This document shows positions 42,779 to 50,838 of a stretch of 64,000 bases of DNA, in pieces. The number at the start of each line of letters is the position of its first letter. Position 1 is the first letter of the stretch. This DNA comes from JAFGKK01 sp964521085. Its GTDB lineage: Bacteria > Chloroflexota > Anaerolineae > Anaerolineales > RBG-16-64-43. Both the position numbers and the translations under genes were made by a program. The DNA is taken from NCBI GenBank assembly GCA_964521085.1, contig CAZFPL010000010.1, forward strand, positions 1-64,000, given 5' to 3'. The notes under the pieces were generated by a model. The model did not search any database, had not been told where the DNA came from, and saw only the letters and a list, made by a program, of their open reading frames with translations.

Positions 42779-44344
42779 CTATTCCTTGCGCAATTCGTAG
42801 ATTCGATAACCCTGCCCCTCCTGGACGACGGAATAATACTCCGCCAGGAAGGCGCGGAATTCCGGGAAATCCCGCGAGGTATTCGGCCCCGTCGGTTCGG
42901 CGAACGCGCCGTCGTCGTACACCTCGATGATGAAACGGGGCCTGGCGCGATTCAGATCGTCGAGAAACCGCGACCGCAGGTTCTGGATATATGGATTATT
43001 GACATTGTGGTAGAAGTACTCATCATAAATGAACGGGGTTGCGATTCGAACCCTTGCGATGAGCATCGCATGCACGGCGCCGCCGACCCAATCCACGGGT
43101 TGAACGGTATCCCCCGGTTGAAGGCGCGTTTCCAGGAATGCGGCGATCTCATCCACGCGGCCTTCCTTTGGATTATTGGCCGAAGGCAGTTCATGTTTAT
43201 TAGCCAACAACCAGAGGTTGTCGAGCGTATCCGGCCGGACAAGAGTGAGGGAAGCCACCAGGAGCAATCCCGCCGGCAACCATCGCATGAGGATGCTTTG
43301 AGAGTCGACCTTCACAGTCAGGCACAGGAATGCCGCCTGGAACAGGAAGAACGCGAAAATCAACCAATGCTGCGGGAAGAACTGCCCGGAGAAGACGGGG
43401 TAAACGGTAAAAGCGATTACGGACCAAAGGAGAAGCATGCTGTGATGCTTCTTCTCCTTCGAATGGTTGGGGGATTGTTGAATCAAGTACGTCCCCCCAA
43501 GCGCTGGAGCAAGCCAAATTCCATACCCTCCCATTGGTACGAAATCCATGAGGATGGTGTACACCCGGCGGATTCCAGAAACAGCCTGATGGTTGCCATT
43601 CATCTGCGCAAAAAGAGGCAGGTAATTGAAGACAATATCCAGGAATGGAAGGAGCGCCCCGTTTGCCAGCAGATAGAGGAACATGGCCGCCAGCGGGGTT
43701 AAAAATCCGATCCCCAGCCAAAGGAGAATCCTGCGCAGATAGGTTATGCGGTTCTTTCGGATCAATGGATCGGACTCATCCACCGCGGCATGCCATTCCA
43801 TCGCCGCCACGGGGAGCACACCGACGAAGGCTTGCGGTTTCATCGTCGTCGCCAGTCCCAGGAAAATTCCGGTGACGAGCAACCGGAGAGCGGGGCGTTC
43901 GGCGGGAATGTTGGCGTACGCGGCCAAGCCGCACAGGATCGGAAGCATCATCATGTATTCGCGTTGCAGTATCGTCGTCGGCCCCAGTGCTAGGTAGGCC
44001 AATGCCCAGGCGATTCCTCCCATGAGGCCGGCCCATCCGCTTAGTTTCCGCATCCATAACCATCCCAGGAAGAGGTATACGGCCAGGAGGACATAATCCA
44101 GGATGCGGACTCCCAACTCCGAATACCCCGTCAGTTTGCCGATGGCCATGCAGAAAAAATACGTCCCCGGAAAATTGACCTCATAGAGGTCCCGGTAGGG
44201 GACAACGCCGAATTTATCGATGAGCAGGGAGACATAAAGGAATATCGGGAGGTCGTGGTAATACCGCCAGGTGAACGCAAAAACGGCGGTGAGCGCCAGC
44301 AATCCAACGAGAAAAGCGGAAAGCAGGATTCGAAAGATCCTCAT
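42779..44344 (-). CDS. Polytopic membrane glycosyltransferase-like protein (GT-C/GT39 type)
   Basis: 521 residues with about ten membrane segments and a soluble C-terminal part of some 130 residues. The first extracellular loop (DKFGVVPYRDLYEVNFPGTYFF) has the acidic and aromatic residues usual for GT-C enzymes that use polyprenyl-phosphate sugars, and there is a periplasmic tail with FIIEVYDDG. It probably adds a sugar to a lipid-linked or surface glycan outside the membrane. The ATG at 44344 has GGAGAAG upstream; the longer frame to 44410 overlaps the GT2 gene. Last gene of the sugar operon. Confidence 0.75.
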   Translation of the reverse strand: MRIFRILLSAFLVGLLALTAVFAFTWRYYHDLPIFLYVSLLIDKFGVVPYRDLYEVNFPGTYFFCMAIGKLTGYSELGVRILDYVLLAVYLFLGWLWMRKLSGWAGLMGGIAWALAYLALGPTTILQREYMMMLPILCGLAAYANIPAERPALRLLVTGIFLGLATTMKPQAFVGVLPVAAMEWHAAVDESDPLIRKNRITYLRRILLWLGIGFLTPLAAMFLYLLANGALLPFLDIVFNYLPLFAQMNGNHQAVSGIRRVYTILMDFVPMGGYGIWLAPALGGTYLIQQSPNHSKEKKHHSMLLLWSVIAFTVYPVFSGQFFPQHWLIFAFFLFQAAFLCLTVKVDSQSILMRWLPAGLLLVASLTLVRPDTLDNLWLLANKHELPSANNPKEGRVDEIAAFLETRLQPGDTVQPVDWVGGAVHAMLIARVRIATPFIYDEYFYHNVNNPYIQNLRSRFLDDLNRARPRFIIEVYDDGAFAEPTGPNTSRDFPEFRAFLAEYYSVVQEGQGYRIYELRKE

Positions 44345-44360
44345 CGAGTCTTCTCCGGCA

Positions 44361-45101
44361 TCACGGCTTTCCTCGTTGTTCCAGGCGCCGACGAAGGAAA
44401 GTGGTTTCAAAAATATAGAAGTACCAGCGCAAATAGCTTCCCGCCCAATCGAAAACGCGGAACCGGCTTTTCCCCTCGCTTCGTTCGAACCACCGGGCGG
44501 GCACCTCGCCGATCTTCCATCCCAGGCGGTGGCATTTGGCCGTCAGTTCGATGCTGTAGGTGAACCCGACCGATGATTCCACCGTCACCGCGTCCAACAA
44601 CCTGCGGGAGAAAAGGCGGAAGCCGTTGGTGGGATCGTGCGCCGGGAACCGGGCAATATGGGTGAGAGTCCAGGCGGCGATCCGCAGTGGAAGGGCTTTA
44701 TACCACCGGCAACCTTCCATGGAGCCGCCGGAAATAAACCGGCTGGGGCAAACGACATCGAACCCCTGCCGGAATTTTTCCACCAGCGGGTCGATGAGCC
44801 CGGCATTGTAATCGTCGTCCGCCATGTAGGTGATCACCGCCGGTGAGCGGCCGAACGCCATCCCGGTGCGGACCGCTCCGTGCGCTTTCTTTCCGCGGTT
44901 CTTGACGGGGACGATTTCGAATTTCGTCTGCAGATTGCGCAGGACGGCAAGGGTGGTGTCGGTGTCGTGGTCGTGACAAACCAAAACGCGGACGGACGTT
45001 TTCACCTCGCGTTCGAAAGCGGCCAGGACGCGGAGAATATTCTTACCCTCGTTGTATACCGGGATGACGACATCAATCTGCTGGCCATCTTCCAGCTTCA
45101 A
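44361..45101 (-). CDS. Family 2 glycosyltransferase
   Basis: About 246 residues. GT-A fold signatures: IDVVIPVYNEGKNILRVLAAFE, the DDDYNAGL metal motif (DxD) in YMADDDY, and the acceptor part CHRLGWKIGEVPARWFER. It is related to dolichol-phosphate mannosyltransferase-like enzymes that charge polyprenyl phosphate with a sugar, which would supply the neighbouring GT-C enzyme. I use the TTG at 45101, which overlaps the upstream TGA (TTGA) and has GGAAGGA before it; the frame to 45155 extends into the neighbour. Confidence 0.88.
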   Translation of the reverse strand: MKLEDGQQIDVVIPVYNEGKNILRVLAAFEREVKTSVRVLVCHDHDTDTTLAVLRNLQTKFEIVPVKNRGKKAHGAVRTGMAFGRSPAVITYMADDDYNAGLIDPLVEKFRQGFDVVCPSRFISGGSMEGCRWYKALPLRIAAWTLTHIARFPAHDPTNGFRLFSRRLLDAVTVESSVGFTYSIELTAKCHRLGWKIGEVPARWFERSEGKSRFRVFDWAGSYLRWYFYIFETTFLRRRLEQRGKP

Positions 45102-45754
45102 AGTGCGGCATCCTTCCCGGCGACGATCAACGACTGCTGGCCGAAAAACCTCCAAACCGGTGGAAAGTGCAAATACGCCTTAAGCAATCCAAGAATTCTC
45201 GGGAACCGGCTTTTTGTCGTATACGGGAGGAAACGCTCGATGAGCCGCCGGATGGTGAACCCATGGATCTCCAAAACCTCCGCCACCGCCCGATCGTCGA
45301 TCGGCGTGACGTGATCGAAGAACATCCAATAATCCCGGGCGCAAAATCGGATATTCGGCTGGAGAATAATGAAAGCGCCGCCGGGCTTGAGGATTCGGTA
45401 TGTTTCACGCACGACCGTGAGGATCTTCGGCCGATCGAGATGTTCGAAAAAATTGCTGGTGAACACAACATCCATGGAGCCCGATTTCAATTTTGAAAGC
45501 GCGGAGACGTCTCCGACGATCGCCCGCACGTCCAAAGCGGCATATTTTTTCATATCCGGATTGGAATCCAAGGCGGTTTTGGATGTGGCTTCGATGTTGT
45601 TGATGAACTCGCAGTATCCGGCGCCGATCTCCAGGAGCGATCCTTCCCGACGGACCAGTTTCTGAAAAAACTCCCGGCATAGAATCCGCCACATCGCGGA
45701 ACGAAATTCCCGATCGGGCTCGAACCTGCGGTGATAGATCCTTTTCGATTCCAT
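45098..45754 (-). CDS. Class I SAM-dependent methyltransferase
   Basis: 218 residues: SLLEIGAGYCEFINNI (SAM loop), VRAIVGDVSALSKL, VFTSNFFEHLDRP and ILKPGGAFIILQPNIRF. It resembles methyltransferases found in polysaccharide clusters that act on sugars or lipid-linked intermediates. It is 2 bp from the epimerase gene and overlaps the GT2 gene. Confidence 0.87.
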   Translation of the reverse strand: MESKRIYHRRFEPDREFRSAMWRILCREFFQKLVRREGSLLEIGAGYCEFINNIEATSKTALDSNPDMKKYAALDVRAIVGDVSALSKLKSGSMDVVFTSNFFEHLDRPKILTVVRETYRILKPGGAFIILQPNIRFCARDYWMFFDHVTPIDDRAVAEVLEIHGFTIRRLIERFLPYTTKSRFPRILGLLKAYLHFPPVWRFFGQQSLIVAGKDAAL

Positions 45755-45756
45755 GG

Positions 45757-46776
45757 CTATATTCCGCCCAGCTCGATCTGCTGCCGGACCCAGGGGATGA
45801 TTTCATCCAGCGCGTCGCTGAGGGGTGTGGCGGCTTCGAAGCCGAGCACGCGTTTGGCTTTCTCCACCGAAGGGACCCGCTTCTGCACGTCGTACGGATA
45901 CGGCGTATCGCACACGTAACGGAAGGGATCCCCGGGCCGGATCTTCTCCCAGATCATCCGCGCCAGCTCCAGGACGGTGGTCGAGACGGGCGTCGAAAGG
46001 TTGAAATCCTCGTTCCGGGCCCGTTCATCTTCGGCGCAGATGCGGATGCCCCGCGCCAGATCCCCGCCGTAGGTGTAATGCCGGATCTGGTTCCCGCTTC
46101 CCAGGATGCGAAGCGGATCCTGTCCTTTGAGCACCTTCTGCACGAGATCCGGCACCACGTGGCTCATCGCCAGGCGGATGTTTCCGGAGAGCACTTCCTT
46201 GTCGCACAGCGCGCGCCGTTCGCCGATCCCGACGCAGTTGAACGGCCGGATGACGGTGAAGGGCAGGCGGTATTGCTCCCAGGCGCCCTTGGTGAAATAT
46301 TCGCAGGCGAGTTTTTGAAAGCCGTATGTGGAAAGCGGGGGCGGACACCGGAATTGCTCGCCCTCTTCGGTGGGGAAATGCGCGGCGGACTCGAAGACCA
46401 TCGAGGAAGATACGACATTAATTTTTTGCAGGTGCTGCTTGGTGAAAGCCCACACGGCGGCGTCGAAGGTCGAGGCGATGATGCGTTCGTTTTCGGCGAT
46501 GAGATCGTACGCATACTCGTGAAACAGGGATATCCCGCCGATCATCGCCGCCAGGGCGATCACCTGGTCGCAATCCTCGATTAGATTCTTCAGAAGCGCC
46601 GTATCCTTGGCGTCGCCTTCGGTGAAGTGGTACTGGGGATGGTGGTCGTAGCTCTTTTCGGTCTTCCCGTATTTGGAGAAATTATCCACACCCACCACGG
46701 TGTGCCCGTGGTCGAGTAATTCCGCCACCAGGTAGCCGGCGATGAACCCGGCGGACCCCGTGATGAGGATCTTCAT
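45757..46776 (-). CDS. NAD-dependent nucleotide-sugar epimerase/dehydratase
   Basis: 339-residue extended SDR: ITGSAGFIAGYLVAELL, VSSSMVFES, and the active site YGFQK (YxxxK). The C-terminal substrate domain has IRPFNCVGIGE. It likely epimerises or modifies a UDP- or dTDP-activated sugar. The product would feed the glycosyltransferases next to it. Between the sugar dehydrogenase (31 bp) and methyltransferase (2 bp). Confidence 0.9.
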   Translation of the reverse strand: MKILITGSAGFIAGYLVAELLDHGHTVVGVDNFSKYGKTEKSYDHHPQYHFTEGDAKDTALLKNLIEDCDQVIALAAMIGGISLFHEYAYDLIAENERIIASTFDAAVWAFTKQHLQKINVVSSSMVFESAAHFPTEEGEQFRCPPPLSTYGFQKLACEYFTKGAWEQYRLPFTVIRPFNCVGIGERRALCDKEVLSGNIRLAMSHVVPDLVQKVLKGQDPLRILGSGNQIRHYTYGGDLARGIRICAEDERARNEDFNLSTPVSTTVLELARMIWEKIRPGDPFRYVCDTPYPYDVQKRVPSVEKAKRVLGFEAATPLSDALDEIIPWVRQQIELGGI

Positions 46777-46807
46777 GCCGCCTCGAAGCGCGGAACGGTG
46801 ACGGTTT

Positions 46808-48004
46808 TCAAAGGATGGAATCCTTTTCTAGGAATCCCCAGATGTCCACGACGGGCTTCCCGTGAAACTCCGCTTTTTTATACACCCGGTGCGGGATGGC
46901 CAGGATCAGAATATCGCTGCGATCGATCACCTGATCCAGCGGAAGGAGCGCGGAATCCTCCCGGACGAACGGATCGGTGGTCAAGACCCGCTTGGCGTTG
47001 AACTCGAGAACCTTTTTCAGTTTGTAGCTGAGCGACGCGCGGATGTCGTCGTTTTCGGGTTTGAAAGCCATCCCCAGGATCCCGATGGTTTTCTCCTTCA
47101 AATTCCATTTGGCGGACATGCGGTCGACGAGGAACATGACCAGTCCTTCATTGATATTCATCGCGGCGGCGCCCAAAAAGAATTGGTTCTTGGCGAAGGC
47201 GTTCAGCTGCATCGTATCTTTCAGCAGGCAGGGACCGGCCGAAAGGCCCGCGCCGGGAAGGCTTTCCAGGCGGGGATAATGGAATTTCATGCCGGCCAAC
47301 AGCCTGGCGTAATCGACCCCGGCGGATGTGGCGATCATGTAGAACTGATTGGCGATGGCGAAGTGAATATAGCGGTAGGCATTGGTGAATAATTTCGCGA
47401 ATTCCGCCTCGATCGGCGTGAGGAGGTAGGTCTCCACGGATATGCGCCGGAAGACCTCGAGGGCTTCCCGTTCCCCCTCGGGTGTCACGCCGCCGATGAT
47501 TTGCGGCAGGTGTTTGATTTCCTCGATCGACTTGCCCTGGACGACTCGTTCCGGGCAATATGCGAGCGGAATGTTCAGGCCGTTTTCGCGCAGCCATCCG
47601 GCGCACCATTCGGTCGTGCCGGGGTAGACGGTCGAACGCAGCAGGAGGACCTGGCCTTCCCGAAGGAAGGGTTTCAATTCGATCAGGCAGTTGCGGATAT
47701 CCTTAAAAACCGGATTGAAAAATTCGTCGACCGGCGTGCCGATGGTGATGACGATCACCCGCGATTCGCCGATGATCCGCGGAGAATCGGAAAGGGCGAG
47801 CCGGTTTTCCGCGAGGGCTTTTTTCAAGAGCGCTTCCGCCCCTTGCTCCATGAACGGGACGGCGCCGGAGGAGATCCGATCCAGGGCGGTTTTATTCTTA
47901 TCGTAGATCGCCACGCGCAGTCCGGCCTCGGCGAAGGCCAGCGTAAAAGGCAGGCCGACGTGTCCGGCTCCGCCCACCACGCACAGATCGTTGGAAAATT
48001 GCAT
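46808..48004 (-). CDS. Nucleotide-sugar dehydrogenase (WecC/UDP-ManNAc dehydrogenase-like)
   Basis: About 398 residues: Rossmann loop VVGGAGHVGLPFTLAFAEAG, central YCPERVVQG, and the catalytic Cys in AGPCLLKDTMQL, the form of UDP-HexNAc dehydrogenases rather than GGSCFPKD of UDP-glucose dehydrogenase, so it is not redundant with ugd at 22206. It oxidises C6 of an NDP-sugar to the uronate. The ATG at 48004 has GGGAGAG upstream; the 68 extra codons to 48208 carry no family sequence. First gene of the sugar operon. Confidence 0.9.
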   Translation of the reverse strand: MQFSNDLCVVGGAGHVGLPFTLAFAEAGLRVAIYDKNKTALDRISSGAVPFMEQGAEALLKKALAENRLALSDSPRIIGESRVIVITIGTPVDEFFNPVFKDIRNCLIELKPFLREGQVLLLRSTVYPGTTEWCAGWLRENGLNIPLAYCPERVVQGKSIEEIKHLPQIIGGVTPEGEREALEVFRRISVETYLLTPIEAEFAKLFTNAYRYIHFAIANQFYMIATSAGVDYARLLAGMKFHYPRLESLPGAGLSAGPCLLKDTMQLNAFAKNQFFLGAAAMNINEGLVMFLVDRMSAKWNLKEKTIGILGMAFKPENDDIRASLSYKLKKVLEFNAKRVLTTDPFVREDSALLPLDQVIDRSDILILAIPHRVYKKAEFHGKPVVDIWGFLEKDSIL

Positions 48005-48341
48005 GGAGGCTCTCCCTCGGGGGACTGGGTATCGATAAGGGATTCTATCAGAAGTGGCACGGAAACACATGGAGTTGGAATCAGTTTCGGCTGCGGAGGT
48101 TGCCATTCCGTACGCAGTTTCTTCGGAAATCCCCCCGCTTGCGGATACGGGATAGGCACCGAAAAGAACCGAATGCCCGCCCCGGCTGGGCCGGGCCGGG
48201 GACATCAAAATCCTCCATTATCTCCAAGGAGCAGATCTTTCCTCGCCGTGCAAAGCGTATCTTTCCCCCGGCGATTCCCGTCTATAGGTGTGACAAGGAC
48301 GCGATACGCCGCGTCATCCTATTCAATATTCGGAGGATAGA
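48005..48341. other. Gene-free divergent region
   Basis: 337 bp between the divergent sugar operon and the small membrane protein. I see no gene. It contains a GC-rich imperfect hairpin (cccggctgggccgggccggg, about 48181-48200) and presumably both promoters, none of which I can locate with confidence. Confidence 0.5.
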
Positions 48342-48674
48342 ATGGAAAACACGGAAAAATCAAACCACATGATTGCCACAATAGGAAACGGCCTGCTTCT
48401 GATTTGGTGGGGAATTTCGATCGTGGTCGGTCCGATCACGATCGGGATGAGCGCAATCGGCACCGGGCTGATCCTGCTGGGCGCGACCGCAGCCCGTATG
48501 CTCCTGCATGTGCCGGTTAAGGGATCAACAACCGTGGTGGGAGTGATCGCCATCCTATGGGGCGCCCTCGACACAACCCTCAGGCTGCAGTTCTGGCCGT
48601 CGTTTGCGGTGATGTTGATCGTGATAGGAGCGGTGATGATCGTATCGCTCTTCCCTCGTCTCCGGACCGCGTGA
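48342..48674 (+). CDS. Small membrane protein (four hydrophobic segments)
   Basis: 110 residues with glycine-rich segments (IATIGNGLLLIWWGISIVV, IGMSAIGTGLILLGATAAR, VVGVIAILWGALDTTLRL, SFAVMLIVIGAVMIVSLF). No family is recognised. GGAGG precedes the ATG. Confidence 0.65.
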   Translation: MENTEKSNHMIATIGNGLLLIWWGISIVVGPITIGMSAIGTGLILLGATAARMLLHVPVKGSTTVVGVIAILWGALDTTLRLQFWPSFAVMLIVIGAVMIVSLFPRLRTA

Positions 48675-48807
48675 CCGGCGAATGTAGTAAAAAACATTTC
48701 TCGACGCAAAACCCGCCCCCGGGGGCGGGCGGAGGGACCCGAAGGACGCTGGGAAATTATCTAAATTCCTAGCGTACTTTGCGGCTTTGTGAGGAGAAAC
48801 AGGGTTC

Positions 48808-48836
48808 TTGCAATCGCACAATTTTGGGATTAAGGT
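48808..48836 (+). promoter_or_regulatory. Candidate promoter of the ECF sigma factor (possibly leaderless)
   Basis: TTGCAA (48808-48813), 17-bp spacer, TAAGGT (48831-48836). The ATG at 48843 is where transcription would be expected to start, so the mRNA may lack a 5' untranslated region. Confidence 0.4.
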
Positions 48837-48842
48837 ATATCC

Positions 48843-49409
48843 ATGAACGAGAAAAATCTGAATTTCGAGAAAATCCACGAAACCTATCGCCCGAAGATCG
48901 AGCGGTATCTTGTTCGGATGGTCGGCGAGGCCGAGGCGGAAGACCTCACGCAGGAGGTGTTCGTCAAGGTCCACCGTGCCCTGCCGGAGTTCAAGGGCGA
49001 TTCCAAACTCTCCACCTGGATCTACCGCATAGCAACCAACGCCGCGCTGGATAAATTACGCAGCCCGTCCTTTCAACGAAACGGGGAAGACCAGCCGCTG
49101 CCGGATGATGCCGGCCCGAACAGAGATGCGCGTAAAAATCCAGGGGCCGTGACGCCGCTGGACGACGCCTCGCCGGAACATCAGGTATTTCTCAAACAGG
49201 GCTTCGAGTGCTATTGCGGCATCCTGGGAATGATGCCGCCCAATTACCGGACAGTTGTCGCGCTCAGCGATCTTGGGGATCTGGCGGTCGAAGAGATCGC
49301 CAACGTGCTCGGTTTAAATCCCGGGACGGTCAAGATCCGCTTGCACCGCGGGCGGGAAAGATTGCTGAAAGAATTAAAAGCCCATTGCCGAGCGGAAGAT
49401 TGGTTGTAG
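48843..49409 (+). CDS. RNA polymerase ECF-type sigma factor
   Basis: 188 residues: region 2 with DLTQEVFVKVHRALPEFKGDSKLSTWIYRIATNAALDKLR and region 4 with LPxxxR-like text YRTVVALSDLGDLAVEEIANVLGLNPGTVKIRLHRGRERL. It resembles RpoE/SigW-type ECF factors. No anti-sigma gene follows directly; the next gene is a DUF4185 lipoprotein whose product might be a target or partner, but this is speculation. The Arg/Pro-rich linker between the two regions is longer than usual. Confidence 0.93.
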   Translation: MNEKNLNFEKIHETYRPKIERYLVRMVGEAEAEDLTQEVFVKVHRALPEFKGDSKLSTWIYRIATNAALDKLRSPSFQRNGEDQPLPDDAGPNRDARKNPGAVTPLDDASPEHQVFLKQGFECYCGILGMMPPNYRTVVALSDLGDLAVEEIANVLGLNPGTVKIRLHRGRERLLKELKAHCRAEDWL

Positions 49410-49463
49410 GTTTTTTTTCTCAATATTATCCTTTAAACGGGATTGTTCGAAGGAGGGAATTCC

Positions 49464-50747
49464 ATAAAAAATAAATCAGTCGTTTCGATTGTGCTGGTGT
49501 GCCTCCTCTCCGCGTGCATCTTCCGAACTCGTCCGTCAATCCTTCCCGTGAATCCGACGGCGGCCGCAACCGGAAATAGGATCGCGACCGCATCGCAGAC
49601 GAGGGTACTTGAATCGATCGGAACCGTCGAGCCGGCTCCAACGTCAACCTCCGTCGTTCGCCGCGCGGCGGGCGGCGTTGAAAAAATCTGCCAACTTACC
49701 GGCGACATCGACCGCGAACTGAACCAGCCCACACTCAATCAGACCGGATCCCGGTACGGCGTGTTCGGCACCGACCTCGGATTCTCTTTCCCGTACGGAG
49801 ACCGCCTTTACTTCCTGTTCGGGGATACGGTCGGGTTGCATGCCGGCGACAGCGTCGCCTATAGTTCGGATGCTGACCCCGAAGATTGCCTTCAGCTGCA
49901 ATTCGTCATGGGTTCGGACGGGCGCTATCTGCCGCCCAAGGTGCCGGGAATCAGCCTGGGACCCTTCGAGGTGCCGACAGGTGCTATAAGTGCCGGAGAA
50001 AAGATGTACGTCTTCTTCTCCACCGATCATACCGAGGAGAAGGTCATGGGACGCTCGGTCCTGGCGCGGTCCGACGACGGGGCGAAAAGTTTCAAATTGC
50101 TCTACGACGTCTCGACCGACAAATTCATCAATATCGATCCGATGATCGTCGACAATGTCGTCCTCCCGGGCCTGCCCAAATCCTCCGGACAGGGAGTGCT
50201 TTTATGGGGAACCGGGAATTACCGCAGAAGCAATCCCTACCTGGCTTACGTCTCGCTTTCCTCCTTGGAGGATCGAGGCGCTTGGCGCTTTTACGCCGGG
50301 ATCGATTCGTCGACGGGCCTGCCGCGCTGGAGCGAGCGGGAGGGCGACGCCACGGCACTCTTCGACCACCCATGCCTGGGGGAACTTTCCGTTGCCTGGG
50401 AAGCCGGCCTGGGAAAATGGCTGATGCTCTACAATTGCGCGCTGCCGCGCGGAATCACAATGCGTTCGGCGGACACACCCTGGGGCTCGTGGTCGGATGG
50501 CGAGGTGATTTTCCAACCCTGGGATGACGGCGGTTACTGCCGCTTCATGCACGTCGCCTATGATTCGCAAAACTGCGACTCGGTCCAGGATCCCGGGCGC
50601 GACGACGAATGGGCCGGAGAATATGGGCCGTACATGATCCCCTCCCTGGCCCGCAGCCGCGATGGGATGACAACCGTCTACTTCGTCATGTCCGTCTGGA
50701 ATCCATACGCGGTGATGCTGATGAAAACCGAATTGACCGCGGGATAA
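49464..50747 (+). CDS. DUF4185 lipoprotein
   Basis: About 427 residues. The N-terminus has a signal peptide ending in the lipobox LLSAC. The body is a beta-propeller-like DUF4185 domain: GTDLGFSFPYGDRLYFLFGDTVG, GLHAGDSVAYSSDADPEDC and ARSRDGMTTVYFVMSVWNPYAVMLMK. The family is related to glycan-binding or glycosidase-like five-bladed proteins. The best ribosome site AAGGAGGG at 49452-49459 is followed by an ATA codon at 49464 where a start is expected; the next in-frame alternatives are TTG 49443 upstream. The exact start is therefore uncertain. Confidence 0.8.
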   Translation: MKNKSVVSIVLVCLLSACIFRTRPSILPVNPTAAATGNRIATASQTRVLESIGTVEPAPTSTSVVRRAAGGVEKICQLTGDIDRELNQPTLNQTGSRYGVFGTDLGFSFPYGDRLYFLFGDTVGLHAGDSVAYSSDADPEDCLQLQFVMGSDGRYLPPKVPGISLGPFEVPTGAISAGEKMYVFFSTDHTEEKVMGRSVLARSDDGAKSFKLLYDVSTDKFINIDPMIVDNVVLPGLPKSSGQGVLLWGTGNYRRSNPYLAYVSLSSLEDRGAWRFYAGIDSSTGLPRWSEREGDATALFDHPCLGELSVAWEAGLGKWLMLYNCALPRGITMRSADTPWGSWSDGEVIFQPWDDGGYCRFMHVAYDSQNCDSVQDPGRDDEWAGEYGPYMIPSLARSRDGMTTVYFVMSVWNPYAVMLMKTELTAG

Positions 50748-50789
50748 ACCGCCTGAGGGGACGTGGCGGGCGCGAAAGTTTGAAAATAA

Positions 50790-50822
50790 AAAGGAAGCGC
50801 CTCAAGGGCGCTTCCTTTTTAT
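50790..50822. terminator. Bidirectional terminator
   Basis: A 12-bp perfect stem (50790-50801 with 50807-50818) around a 5-nt loop, flanked by A- and T-runs, between the convergent DUF4185 and duplicated-lipoprotein genes. Confidence 0.92.
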
Positions 50823-50838
50823 TATTCTTTTACTATAT

